NCBI GenBank assembly: GCA_965214585.1
Contig: OZ243957.1
Coordinates: 3,844,001 to 3,908,000, forward strand
DNA length: 64,000 nt
Direction: 5' to 3'
From: JAHCHG01 sp965214585
Lineage (GTDB): Bacteria > Acidobacteriota > Blastocatellia > Pyrinomonadales > Pyrinomonadaceae
The notes beneath the pieces were generated by a model. That model saw only the letters and a program-made list of their open reading frames with translations. It had not been told where the DNA came from and made no database searches. This document shows positions 17,735 through 26,605 of this stretch, piece after piece. The translations under genes and the position numbers were made by a program. Numbering within the stretch: position 1 is the stretch's first letter; the number at the start of each line of letters is the position of its first letter.

Positions 17735-18430
17735 TTACTTCATTTCGACGGCAATCTGACTAAAATAATCGTGATCAGATTTCGTCGCGCCGATCACAAC
17801 ATAATCGCGCATAAATGATGTGCAGTAATCTTCCCACGCGCGAAACTCGTGCAGAACGGATGTAAATTCATCGAAAATAACAATAGTTCCGGGTTTTATA
17901 ATATCATTGCACTGACATAGAACATAAAGCGTCGAGGAATACAAATCAGCATCATTATGGATTATGAGCCGCCCTGTATTTTCAAAATTTTTTAGAAAAT
18001 CAGATAATGTTTCCTGAAACAGACCTTTTACAAAAGTAATTCGCTCGTCGTCAATTTTCGGAGGATTCCCGTTCATACTAAAAGTATTTTTATCAAGAGT
18101 AGTCGTGAAAACTTCCCATTTGTCGGGCAAGCCGAAAAAAGTGTCGAAACCCCAGAATTTCGATTGAGGATTTTGATGTATTTCCGTCCAATATTGCAGG
18201 CTTTCACCTTTGGAAACGCCGAATTCGAGGTAATCAATTGATTTGTCTTTGACAACTTTTTTGTTCAGATAATCGTAAAGTTTGTATCGGTCTTCAAAAA
18301 AGGGAAAACTTTCAACACGGTTTTTCCGCCATTTCTCAAATCTGGCAAGATAAATTAAGTATCGAATTCGTGAATTATCCAATACGACTTTTGATAAAAT
18401 TTGTTTGACCTTTGTTCTAAATTTAATCAT
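17735..18430 (-). CDS. TylF/MycF-like SAM-dependent methyltransferase
   Basis: This 231-residue protein has DYLEFGVSKGESLQYW (SAM-binding region), FWGFDTFFGLPDKW (the F-D-x-F-x-G-L-P signature of macrocin O-methyltransferase/TylF-like proteins), and later RLIIHNDADLYSST and IVIFDEF (metal-coordinating Asp residues). Such enzymes methylate sugar hydroxyls, often Mg-dependent. The gene is convergent with the preceding glycosyltransferase. It is monocistronic and points against the rest of the locus, which suggests independent acquisition or regulation. Confidence 0.8.
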   Translation of the reverse strand: MIKFRTKVKQILSKVVLDNSRIRYLIYLARFEKWRKNRVESFPFFEDRYKLYDYLNKKVVKDKSIDYLEFGVSKGESLQYWTEIHQNPQSKFWGFDTFFGLPDKWEVFTTTLDKNTFSMNGNPPKIDDERITFVKGLFQETLSDFLKNFENTGRLIIHNDADLYSSTLYVLCQCNDIIKPGTIVIFDEFTSVLHEFRAWEDYCTSFMRDYVVIGATKSDHDYFSQIAVEMK

Positions 18431-18651
18431 TCGGTAGAGAAATATAAATCTGCATTAACGGTTAAAAAACTAGAAATCAATTATCCGCCGATTCAGATCG
18501 TTTGAAGTTTCCGCATTTTATAAAGGTTAATGAATACCACAGGCGAGAGGTAAAAGCAATATCGTATGAAAAAGTTAAAATACAGCGAAAAATTTCCCCT
18601 AAAAATATAAGAAAGTCCGGTTTCCGTGCAGTAAAATAGCAAGCTAAAGAA
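18431..18651. other. AT-rich intergenic region without a recognisable gene
   Basis: This stretch separates divergent genes. I see no ORF with a start, no tRNA-like fold and no clear repeat; it presumably holds the promoter of the leftward methyltransferase gene. Confidence 0.5.
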
Positions 18652-18680
18652 TTGCCATTTAAAATTGTATCGGATAATAT
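18652..18680 (+). promoter_or_regulatory. Sigma-70-like promoter of the MBL-fold gene
   Basis: TTGCCA (18652-18657) and TAATAT (18675-18680) are separated by exactly 17 bp, with the ATG at 18737. The leader would be about 50 nt. Confidence 0.6.
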
Positions 18681-18736
18681 TATCTAATAAAATATATCAT
18701 TTCTCGAAAACAGAATTTAATTAAGGATTATATATT

Positions 18737-20041
18737 ATGGAAATTCGTTTAATTTCTCATGCTTCGGTTATAATCAAATCAGATGTTTTAATTTGGACAG
18801 ACCCTTGGCTTCACGGCAAGGCGTTTAATGATTCGTGGTCGCTTTCGCCGACTCCGGCGTTTGACGAAACTATCTATAATGAAATTGATTATATTTTTAT
18901 TTCTCACGAGCATCCCGATCATTTTCACGTTCCGACGCTGCGTTCGATGCCCGAAACATTCAAAAATCGCGTGAAGATACTTTTCCAAAAAAACAATTCG
19001 GAAAAGATGTTAAATGCTTTTAAACGCTTCGGCTTTCCGAATGTTATTGATTTGCCGCACCGCGAAATTGTCAGATTAACCGATCAGACGGAGGTTTATT
19101 GTTATCAAGCCGGCACGATGGATTCGGCTTTGGGCGTGAGAAGCGTCGGCGAAGTCGTGTTAAATTTGAACGATTGCGAAATAAATCAAGGCGATTGTCA
19201 GAGAATTTTGGATGATCTCGGAAAAATAGATGTTTTGTTAAATCAATTCTCAATTGCCGGTTACAGCGGTTTTCACGATTACGAAAATCATCTGCCACAA
19301 CAATCTCACAATATCCTTGAAAAAATGATGGCAAATCATATTGACTTGAAAGCCGATTTGACCGTTCCTTTTGCAAGTTTTATATATTTTTCCAGCGAAG
19401 ATAATAAATACATTAATGAATACAGCAATAAGCCGCAGGATGTCGCCGATTATTTCGCCGAAAAAAATCAAGAACTGACAGTTTTATATCCCGGAGATAC
19501 TTATCGAGTCGGAACGAAACACGATTCGAGCAACGCGCTGTTTCGGTTTCGCAAGTATTACGACTCGATTGAAAATTTAGATTATGATACCAGCGAAATA
19601 ATTCCGCTTGAGAAAATCGCCGACGCTTTTGATAAACTTGTTCGGCATCTTCACGATAAATATCCGCCATTGATGTTGCGAATTCTAAAGCCCGTCTGCG
19701 TTAAAATTCCCGATTTAGAAACTACAATAGTATTTTCAGTTGCCGACGGCGAATTTCGGGAAGAAGCCGACGCTGCACCCGATTTAATAATCAAATCGCA
19801 GCCCCTTTATTTCGGGTTTTCTTATCCGTTCGGTATTCAAACGCTGGGAGTTTCAGCACGCTATACGCTTCTTAAAAACTTTCCAAATTGGCGGAATCAC
19901 AGAATTCTTTTTTCACTCAATAATGCCGAATTATACCTACGCCCAAAATTTTTATTCACCTCTCAAAACCTAAAATTCTTCAAAGAAAGATTGCCGGGTG
20001 CTTGGAATCAGTTTCTTTACAGATTGAAAGTTATGCGTTAA
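18737..20041 (+). CDS. MBL-fold metallo-hydrolase, related to the CMP-sialate hydroxylase/UlaG group
   Basis: This 434-residue protein begins MEIRLISHASVIIKSDVLIW, then TDPWLHGKAFNDSWSLSP and YIFISHEHPDHFH, the HxHxDH metal-binding motif of the metallo-beta-lactamase fold (about residues 55-62). The combination resembles the catalytic half of CMP-N-acetylneuraminate hydroxylase, but no Rieske iron-sulphur domain precedes it. The C-terminal ~150 residues form a separate alpha/beta segment that may be SCP2-like. It lies alone between the TylF-like gene and the reductase gene. Its role in polysaccharide modification is plausible but unproven. Confidence 0.75.
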   Translation: MEIRLISHASVIIKSDVLIWTDPWLHGKAFNDSWSLSPTPAFDETIYNEIDYIFISHEHPDHFHVPTLRSMPETFKNRVKILFQKNNSEKMLNAFKRFGFPNVIDLPHREIVRLTDQTEVYCYQAGTMDSALGVRSVGEVVLNLNDCEINQGDCQRILDDLGKIDVLLNQFSIAGYSGFHDYENHLPQQSHNILEKMMANHIDLKADLTVPFASFIYFSSEDNKYINEYSNKPQDVADYFAEKNQELTVLYPGDTYRVGTKHDSSNALFRFRKYYDSIENLDYDTSEIIPLEKIADAFDKLVRHLHDKYPPLMLRILKPVCVKIPDLETTIVFSVADGEFREEADAAPDLIIKSQPLYFGFSYPFGIQTLGVSARYTLLKNFPNWRNHRILFSLNNAELYLRPKFLFTSQNLKFFKERLPGAWNQFLYRLKVMR

Positions 20042-20082
20042 AACTGCATATCACTTAAACAGTAGGTTTAATAAAACAATAA

Positions 20083-20949
20083 ATGAAAAAAATTCTCATA
20101 TTCGGCGGAAACGGTATGCTCGGACACAAACTTTTGCAAGTTTTGAGCGAAGAGTTTGATGTTTTCGCAACAATTCGCGGCGAATTTGAAGATTTTCAAC
20201 AATATAAATTTTTCAAGCGCGAAAAAATTTTGGAAAAAGTTTCAGCCGAAGATATTTCAACCATCGAAAAGGCTTTTGAAACTGTCAAACCGGATGTCGT
20301 GATTAATGCGATTGGAATTATAAAACAGCTTCCGAGTTCAAAAGATACGATTCGGGTTTTGAAAATCAACTCGATATTTCCGCATCAGTTGGCAGAATTA
20401 GCCGGAAAATACGGAGCGCGTTTGATAACAATCAGCACCGACTGTGTTTTTGACGGCGAAAAGGGATTTTATGATGAGGAAGACTTTCCAAATGCGAAGG
20501 ACTTATACGGAAAGAGCAAAAATCTCGGCGAGGTTGCGGAAAAAAACTGCCTGACAATCAGGACTTCGATTATCGGGCGCGAACTCGGAACGAAACACAG
20601 TCTGGTTGAATGGTTTCTGCAAAATGATGCGAAAATTGTAAAGGGTTTTGAAAACGCGATTTATACGGGGTTTCCGACGGTGATTTTCGCACGGATAATC
20701 GGGGATATTATAAAAAATCACGAAAATCTCGAAGGTTTGTATCATATTTCGAGCGAACCGATCAACAAATTCGATTTGCTGCATTTAATCAGAGAGTTTT
20801 ATAAAAAAGAAATCGAAATCGAGCCGTTTGAAGATTTTGTAATTGACAGAAGTTTGGATTCGGGCAAATTCCGCCGGGAAACCGGATTCGAGCCGCAAAG
20901 CTGGAGAAAAATGATCGAATTGATGGCAGAAGACACGGAAATAATTTAA
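20083..20949 (+). CDS. RmlD/FnlB-like SDR reductase of nucleotide-sugar synthesis
   Basis: At 288 residues this is an extended SDR of the dTDP-4-dehydrorhamnose reductase (RmlD) type. LIFGGNGMLGHKLL carries the NAD(P)-binding glycine motif, INAIGIIKQL and TISTDCVFDGEKG follow, and DLYGKSKNLGE contains the YxxxK active-site pair. The next genes are WecB-like and WbuB-like, the order seen in UDP-L-FucNAc (fnl) clusters. FnlB/WbjC-like 4-keto reduction is therefore an alternative to rhamnose synthesis. It lacks the C-terminal cupin domain of CapF. No rmlA, B or C is in the window. Confidence 0.8.
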   Translation: MKKILIFGGNGMLGHKLLQVLSEEFDVFATIRGEFEDFQQYKFFKREKILEKVSAEDISTIEKAFETVKPDVVINAIGIIKQLPSSKDTIRVLKINSIFPHQLAELAGKYGARLITISTDCVFDGEKGFYDEEDFPNAKDLYGKSKNLGEVAEKNCLTIRTSIIGRELGTKHSLVEWFLQNDAKIVKGFENAIYTGFPTVIFARIIGDIIKNHENLEGLYHISSEPINKFDLLHLIREFYKKEIEIEPFEDFVIDRSLDSGKFRRETGFEPQSWRKMIELMAEDTEII

Positions 20950-21069
20950 CCGCGAAAATTCACGAAGGGAACGCTAAGTTTTTTTGTTCGTTCGGGAATA
21001 TCTCTTTTATTTGGTGAGTTAGGAATTAATGCGGAAAGTTTTTTTCTTTACTTCGTGAATCTTCGCGGT
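20949..21069. repeat. Inverted repeat flanking the reductase/epimerase gap
   Basis: ACCGCGAAAATTCACGAAG (20949-20967) and CTTCGTGAATCTTCGCGGT (21051-21069) are reverse complements with one mismatch over 19 bases. The central part is AT-rich. The left arm begins on the last base of the reductase stop codon. Such palindromic intergenic repeats resemble REP-like elements; a transcription-stop function is also possible. Confidence 0.7.
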
Positions 21070-21099
21070 AAAATTTTATAAAAATTGAAAATATAATTT

Positions 21100-22200
21100 A
21101 TGAAAGTAATGACCATTTTCGGGACGCGTCCCGAAATTATAAGGCTTAGTTTGATACTGAAAATTCTGGATCAGAATTGCGAACACACGACGATTCACAC
21201 GGGGCAGAATTACGATGAGAGTCTGAGCGACATTTTTATAAGAGATTTGGAAGTTCGCACGCCGGACGTTCATTTCGGGATAAAATCGGACGGTTTCGGC
21301 GAGCAGATCGGGCAGATCATAGAGAAAACCGAAAAAGTTCTGCGCGAATACGAACCGGATAAAATCCTGATTTTAGGCGACACGAACAGCGCGTTATCGG
21401 CGATTGTCGCGGCGCGTATGGGAATTCCCGTCTTTCATATGGAAGCCGGAAACCGCTGCTACGACAACCGCGTGCCGGAAGAAGTAAATCGCCGGATCAT
21501 AGATCATTCCAGCACGATTCTGATGCCTTATACAAATCGCAGCAAGGAAAATCTGGTCAGGGAAGGAATCGAAAGAGAGAGGATTTTTACGACGGGAAAC
21601 CCGATCAAGGAAGTTCTGGACACTTTTGCACGGCAGATTGATGCGAGCGATGCTCTCGATAAATTCGGAGTCGGACAGTTCGCGTATTTTCTGGTAACTC
21701 TGCACCGGGCGGAAAATGTTGACGAAGCGGAAAGGCTGAAACAAATTTTTGAGGCGTTCGGGGCGATTACCGAAAAGTTTGACAAACCGCTGCTGATCAG
21801 CGTTCATCCGAGAACTTTCGACAAAATGAAAAAATTCGACATCAGATTAGCGAATGACAAGATAAAACTGCTCAAGCCTTTGGGATTTTTCGATTTTGTC
21901 AAACTGGAAAAAAATGCGCTGGCGGTTTTGACCGACAGCGGAACGGTGCAGGAAGAATGCGCAATTTTCGGAATACCGAACGTGACCGTGCGCGACGTGA
22001 CCGAAAGACCGGAAACAATCGAATGCGGCAGCAATATTTTAAGCGGCGCGGAAACCGATTCGATTATCAGAGCCGTCGAACTGGCGACATCGCAGCCGTC
22101 CGATTGGAATGCTCCGGCGGAATATCTGGCGGAAAATGTCGCGCAGACTGCTTCAAAAATTATTCTCGGTTATACGAATGTGAAAAAATATACGAGTTGA
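21100..22200 (+). CDS. UDP-N-acetylglucosamine 2-epimerase family protein (WecB/WbjD-like)
   Basis: This 366-residue GT-B-like epimerase starts MKVMTIFGTRPEIIRLS. It has ILGDTNSALSA, FHMEAGNRC, RVPEEVNRRIIDH, TGNPIKEVL, LVTLHRAENVD, SVHPRT and LTDSGTVQEECAIFGIP, all conserved in the 2-epimerase family. FHMEAGNRCYDNRVPEE is the variant common in WbjD/FnlC proteins, which act on UDP-2-acetamido-2,6-dideoxy-L-talose to give UDP-L-FucNAc. WecB (UDP-ManNAc) activity remains possible. Position between an RmlD-like and a WbuB-like gene supports the FnlC reading. Confidence 0.88.
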   Translation: MKVMTIFGTRPEIIRLSLILKILDQNCEHTTIHTGQNYDESLSDIFIRDLEVRTPDVHFGIKSDGFGEQIGQIIEKTEKVLREYEPDKILILGDTNSALSAIVAARMGIPVFHMEAGNRCYDNRVPEEVNRRIIDHSSTILMPYTNRSKENLVREGIERERIFTTGNPIKEVLDTFARQIDASDALDKFGVGQFAYFLVTLHRAENVDEAERLKQIFEAFGAITEKFDKPLLISVHPRTFDKMKKFDIRLANDKIKLLKPLGFFDFVKLEKNALAVLTDSGTVQEECAIFGIPNVTVRDVTERPETIECGSNILSGAETDSIIRAVELATSQPSDWNAPAEYLAENVAQTASKIILGYTNVKKYTS

Positions 22201-22277
22201 TTTTTTCACATTCGTATTTCAAAAAACCTTTGTAACTCGCAGAGAAATATGACAAATTTTTTTATAAATTTATATTC

Positions 22278-23558
22278 GTGAAGAAAAAATTGCAGGGACA
22301 AAACGAAAAGCGGAAAAAGAATCTGTGGGTCGTAACCGAATTGTATTACCCGGAAGAAACCTCAACCGGATATTACCTGACCAAAATCGCGGAAGGTTTG
22401 GCGGAAGATTTTAACGTGAAGGTTATCTGCGGACAGCCGAATTATTTTGCCAAGGGAACAAAAGCACCGAGCCGGGAAATACACAAAAACGTCGAAATTT
22501 TTCGCGCTTACGGAACGACGCTTAACAAAAATGTGATCTTTTTTCGCCTGATAAATATGCTTTCCCTGAGCGTTTCGATCTTTTTCAATTCGCTTTTGAA
22601 ATTTAAAAAAGGCGACCGGATACTCGTCGTGACGAATCCGCCGTCGCTGCCCTTCACGGAAGCGTTGGCGGCGCGTATAAAACAGGGGAAATATACGCTT
22701 TTGATACACGACAATTACCCGGAAATTTTAATTGCCGCCGATAAAGCAAAACCGAATTCGCGTTTTGTCCGATTTCTGAATTACTGCAACCGGCGGCTTT
22801 ATCAAAATGCGGAAAAAATAATCGTGGTCGGGAGAGATATGAAAGAATTGGTTTCGGGTAAATTGAGTTCGGGGAAAGAATCGGAAAAAACGAAAATCAG
22901 CGTAATTCCGAACTGGGCTGAACTCGAACAGATCGAACCGACGGAGAGATCTGAAAATCCGCTTTTAAAGGAATTGAATTTAGCCGATAAATTCGTATTT
23001 TTGTATGCGGGAAATATGGGTTATCCGAACGATCTGGAAAGTTTTGTGTGGTGCGCCGAACAGCTTCTGGCGGATAATAAATTTCATTTTATATTTTTGG
23101 GCGCGGGAGTTAAAAAAAAGTGGCTGGAAAAAACCGTTTCGGAAAAAAATCTGAAAAATATAACCATTTTGCCGCCGAAACCGAGAAGCGAGCAGATCGT
23201 TTTTTTGAATGCGTGCGATGTCGCACTCGTTTCTCTGATAAAAAATATGTGGGGCGTTTCGATGCCGAGCCGCACTTACAATATACTCGCCGCCGGAAAG
23301 CCGATTTTGGCGATTACCGAGAAAAACTCGGAAGTCGAGCAGGTTATATCGGAAGAAAAAGTCGGCTGGAGCGTTTTGCCGAATAGTCCCGAAATGCTTC
23401 TGGAAACGATTTTTGAAATATACGAACGGCGCGAAGATTTGCCTCTGATGGGAAAACGCGCCAGACGCGCGGCTGTCGAAAAATACTCTCTGGCGGATGC
23501 CGTAAAAAATTACAAAGCAGAATTTGACGCGTCTGATAACGAACTGAAAGTTGTGTAG
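22278..23558 (+). CDS. WbuB-like GT4 glycosyltransferase
   Basis: The 426-residue protein starts with GTG and reads LWVVTELYYPEETSTGYYLT near the N-terminus, the usual opening of WbuB-family transferases, then LLIHDNYPEILIAA and VGRDMKELV. The C-terminal half has FLYAGNMGYPNDLESF and GVSMPSRTYNILAAGKPI, the donor-binding region. WbuB proteins are proposed L-FucNAc transferases in O-antigen clusters. The preceding RmlD- and WecB-like genes are consistent with that donor, although the first enzyme of that pathway (FnlA) is not present here. Confidence 0.85.
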   Translation: MKKKLQGQNEKRKKNLWVVTELYYPEETSTGYYLTKIAEGLAEDFNVKVICGQPNYFAKGTKAPSREIHKNVEIFRAYGTTLNKNVIFFRLINMLSLSVSIFFNSLLKFKKGDRILVVTNPPSLPFTEALAARIKQGKYTLLIHDNYPEILIAADKAKPNSRFVRFLNYCNRRLYQNAEKIIVVGRDMKELVSGKLSSGKESEKTKISVIPNWAELEQIEPTERSENPLLKELNLADKFVFLYAGNMGYPNDLESFVWCAEQLLADNKFHFIFLGAGVKKKWLEKTVSEKNLKNITILPPKPRSEQIVFLNACDVALVSLIKNMWGVSMPSRTYNILAAGKPILAITEKNSEVEQVISEEKVGWSVLPNSPEMLLETIFEIYERREDLPLMGKRARRAAVEKYSLADAVKNYKAEFDASDNELKVV

Positions 23559-23620
23559 CGTAATTATATTATAAAGATAAGTTGGTAAAGAAAAATCCCG
23601 GAAACTTTTTGAAAACTTTT

Positions 23621-24595
23621 ATGAAAATTCTTGTCACGGGCGCGGAAGGTTTTGTCGGCAGAGCGATCTGCGAGCAGATGAGCGTTGAATCACACGAGAT
23701 TTTCAAGTTGATAAGTCCGCGCGGAGTTTCCGGGAAAAACGCTAAAGATACTTTTAAGGCGGACATTTCGGACAGAGAAGAACTGCACAAAGTAAATTTT
23801 CCCGAAAAAATTGACGTATTGATACATTGCGCCGGGCTTGCACATCAATTCGGAGATACGGCTTGGGAAGATTTCGAGAAGGTAAACGTCAGAGGTTCTG
23901 CAAACGTCTGTGAGTTGGCGGTTCGTCTGCAAGCCGGGCATTTTATACAGATCAGTTCGGTCAGCGTGTATGGCAAAAATCAGACGGGCAGAATCGTTAC
24001 GGAAGAGAACGTCTGCAAACCTGAGGGATTTTACGGTTTGAGCAAGTTTGAAGCGGAAAAAGCCGTGGGCGAAATTTGTTCGGCAAACGGCGTAAATCTG
24101 ACAATTCTGCGTTTGGCGACGGTGATCGGAGAAGGCGATCAGGGAAACTTCGCAAAATTGCTGCGGGCGATTGCCCGGAAAAGATTTGTATGGATCGGGC
24201 AAGGGAAAAATCTGAAAAGTTTGATTTATAAAGATGATGTCGGGAGGGCTTGCCGGATACTCTCGGCAAAAAAAAGAAACGGCACGGAAATTTTTAATTT
24301 ATCGGCAGAACCTCTGGAGATGTCGGAAATCGTCCGCGAAGCAGCCCGCGCTTTGGAAACAAAGATTCCCGAATTTCACATTTCAGACGGATTGGTTCAG
24401 AATCTATTAAAGCTGAACAGATTTTTCAAAATCGAGAGAGTCCGAAAAATTTCCGGGAAAATCGAAAAATGGCTGTCCGACGACGCGTATTCCGCCAAAA
24501 AGATATACGAAGAATACGGCATAAAGGCGGAAACGCCCGTTTCGGAAGCAATCGAAAGGGAAGCGGCTTGGTTTAAAAAACGAAAATCAGAGTGA
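23621..24595 (+). CDS. NAD-dependent epimerase/dehydratase (WbpV-like extended SDR)
   Basis: The ATG at 23621 starts directly at MKILVTGAEGFVGRAI, the Rossmann glycine motif; an upstream TTG at 23582 would add 13 weak residues. VLIHCAGLAHQF, ISSVSVYGKN and FYGLSKFEAEKAV (YxxxK) complete the SDR active site. The protein is 324 residues and resembles WbpV/WbuX-type 4-reductases or epimerases that work just before a WecA/WbpL initiating transferase. It is coupled to that gene by a GTGA overlap, supporting supply of the priming UDP-sugar (for example UDP-QuiNAc or UDP-FucNAc). Confidence 0.85.
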   Translation: MKILVTGAEGFVGRAICEQMSVESHEIFKLISPRGVSGKNAKDTFKADISDREELHKVNFPEKIDVLIHCAGLAHQFGDTAWEDFEKVNVRGSANVCELAVRLQAGHFIQISSVSVYGKNQTGRIVTEENVCKPEGFYGLSKFEAEKAVGEICSANGVNLTILRLATVIGEGDQGNFAKLLRAIARKRFVWIGQGKNLKSLIYKDDVGRACRILSAKKRNGTEIFNLSAEPLEMSEIVREAARALETKIPEFHISDGLVQNLLKLNRFFKIERVRKISGKIEKWLSDDAYSAKKIYEEYGIKAETPVSEAIEREAAWFKKRKSE

Positions 24596-25626
24596 TCAAG
24601 ATTTTAATATGCTTTCTGGCATTTTTGATGACCTATTCGGGAGTCAGAAATTTCAGGCGATGGATTTTAAGAAAAAAGATCGTTGACGTGCCGAATGAGA
24701 GAAGTTCTCACACAAAACCCGTGGCACGCGGCGGCGGTCTGATCATCGTTCTGGTGTGTCTGACATTTTATACGATCTACGGTTTGTTCGTCCGCGGCGA
24801 ATTTTCTCTGTCATATATAATCGGCGCGGGTTTTATAGCTTTTGTCAGTTGGATAGACGATCTGAAATCCATATCGTTTCCGGCGCGTTTCGCGGTTCAC
24901 GCGAGTGCCGCAGCTCTTATGATCTGGGCGACGGGCGCATTTTCGACGATTTACCTGCCGTTTCTGGGAGAAATTCAGACAGGTTATTTCGGCGTTCTGC
25001 TGACGTTTCTGTGGATCGTCTGGCTGACCAACGCTTACAACTTTATGGACGGTATAGACGGAATTGCCGCCCTCCAAGCCGTTATAAGCGGCATCGGATG
25101 GTTTTATATAGGTTTCCTATACGAGTTGGAGCAGACAAGTCTCTACGGTTTTATAATTGCCGCTTCCTGTTTCGGGTTTTTGCCGCACAACTGGCAGCCG
25201 GCAAAGATTTTTATGGGCGATGTCGGCAGCGCGTTTCTGGGATTTACGTTTGCGGTCTTTCCGCTTCTGGCAGTCGTGGAAAACTCTCCGCGCACAACGA
25301 TCCCGGACAGTTATCTGCCGTTGATCGGAATCGTTCTGGTTTGGGGATTTTTATTTGATACGGTTTATACGCTGCTGCGCCGCATTTTCAAGTTTGAAAA
25401 AATATGGGAAGCGCACCGCCAGCACATCTATCAGAAATTGGTCATAGAGGGTTTGCAGCACTCGTCCGTAACAATTATATACGGGGCGGTTGCGGCATTC
25501 ACGGCAGCCATCCTGATATTTTGTCTGAAGTTCGGTATATATTTTGACGGTTTGCTCGCCGCGGGTTTAGGCGTATCTTCAATGGGCTTGATTTTTATAT
25601 ATCTGCGCCGCAAATATACGGTTTGA
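24592..25626 (+). CDS. WecA/WbpL-like undecaprenyl-phosphate N-acetylaminosugar-1-phosphate transferase
   Basis: At 344 residues with about ten hydrophobic segments, this is a MraY/WecA-family polyprenyl-phosphate sugar-1-phosphate transferase. The GTG start overlaps the preceding stop. NERSSHTKPVARGGGL (about residues 35-50), the aspartate pair WIDDLKS (87-93), TNAYNFMDGIDGIA (about 145-158), IFMGDVGSAFLG (about 206-217) and a cytoplasmic EAHRQHIYQKL (HxH-type loop) are all diagnostic. It starts glycan assembly on undecaprenyl phosphate at the inner membrane. Lack of a C-terminal extension agrees with WbpL-like enzymes. Confidence 0.93.
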   Translation: MIKILICFLAFLMTYSGVRNFRRWILRKKIVDVPNERSSHTKPVARGGGLIIVLVCLTFYTIYGLFVRGEFSLSYIIGAGFIAFVSWIDDLKSISFPARFAVHASAAALMIWATGAFSTIYLPFLGEIQTGYFGVLLTFLWIVWLTNAYNFMDGIDGIAALQAVISGIGWFYIGFLYELEQTSLYGFIIAASCFGFLPHNWQPAKIFMGDVGSAFLGFTFAVFPLLAVVENSPRTTIPDSYLPLIGIVLVWGFLFDTVYTLLRRIFKFEKIWEAHRQHIYQKLVIEGLQHSSVTIIYGAVAAFTAAILIFCLKFGIYFDGLLAAGLGVSSMGLIFIYLRRKYTV

Positions 25627-25677
25627 GAGATATTTTCGGCGGATAATAAAAAACATATATTCTTCTTTTATAATAGA

Positions 25678-26577
25678 ATGACGGAGAGAGAGATTTTAAG
25701 AAAAAAAAATTCCGACAATTTCGGCACTCATTACATCGGTTTCAAATCGTTCGGAGTTGAAATCACGATCAGCACGAATGACCGTTCGCTGCATAGAATT
25801 CTGGAAAAAATCGTCAGAGTGATTTTGCCGAACGAATTTGTCGAAACGAATTTAGAAATTTCCGTGCATAATTTTTACATAGAGAAAACTGCGGACGATT
25901 TGTATAGATTATACAAGGAGAAGGATACGGACAGAGAGTATTTTGTTTTTGAAACGGATAATACGGAGATGCTCTTTGGGCTGCTCGACACGGAACTGCG
26001 GATCACCGTCGCGGAGTTCGCTTCAAAAAAAGTTTTTATACACGCCGGAGCAGTCGGATATAAAGGGTTCGGGATAATTATTCCGGGAAAGAGTTTTATC
26101 GGCAAGACGACCTTGGTGGCGGGTCTTATCAAGGCGGGAGCAGAATATTATTCGGACGAATACGCCGTTCTGGACGAGGAAGGTTATCTGCACCCGTTTC
26201 ATAAAAAACTCTCGATGCGTGGAATTATAGACGATTTTACGCAAAAAGATATAAGTTACAGAGAGTTCGGCGCAGAGGCTGGACATCAACCTCTGCCAGT
26301 CGGTCTGATTCTTCTGGCTGAGTATCAAGCCGGAAAAACCGATGGCGGAGAGATAAAACCTCTGGTGATTTCCAAAGGAAAAGGGATGCTGGAAATTATC
26401 GCCCACACGATTCCGATCAGATTTAATCCAAAATTTACTCTTCGTGTCTTGAATAAGACTGTAAATCGTGCAATAATCGCCAAATACGTTAGAGGTGATG
26501 CTGACGTATTCGCAAGTTTGCTTTTAAATTATTTTGAAAAAGAAATCATCTTAACAAATAAGACCCCAATTTTGTAA
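25678..26577 (+). CDS. HprK-related kinase A-like protein
   Basis: The 299-residue protein has an N-terminal ~115 residues without recognised motif, then an HPr kinase/phosphorylase-like C-terminal domain. HAGAV is at 122-126, a P-loop PGKSFIGKTTL at 136-146, and SDEYAVLD at 159-166 in the place of the HprK acidic motif. No HPr protein is encoded nearby. It is followed 28 bp later by the PqqD-domain gene, an association known from HPr-rel-A type clusters. Possible substrates are the partner peptide or a small molecule; the reaction is unknown. A TATAAT just before the ATG is probably chance. Confidence 0.8.
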   Translation: MTEREILRKKNSDNFGTHYIGFKSFGVEITISTNDRSLHRILEKIVRVILPNEFVETNLEISVHNFYIEKTADDLYRLYKEKDTDREYFVFETDNTEMLFGLLDTELRITVAEFASKKVFIHAGAVGYKGFGIIIPGKSFIGKTTLVAGLIKAGAEYYSDEYAVLDEEGYLHPFHKKLSMRGIIDDFTQKDISYREFGAEAGHQPLPVGLILLAEYQAGKTDGGEIKPLVISKGKGMLEIIAHTIPIRFNPKFTLRVLNKTVNRAIIAKYVRGDADVFASLLLNYFEKEIILTNKTPIL

Positions 26578-26605
26578 AAAACTTAAAATTATCGGAGGAG
26601 AAAAT

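Noticed and set aside
25669..25674. TATAAT just before the HprK-like ATG as its promoter
   Set aside because: No -35 match, and transcription would start at about the ATG; likely chance in AT-rich DNA.
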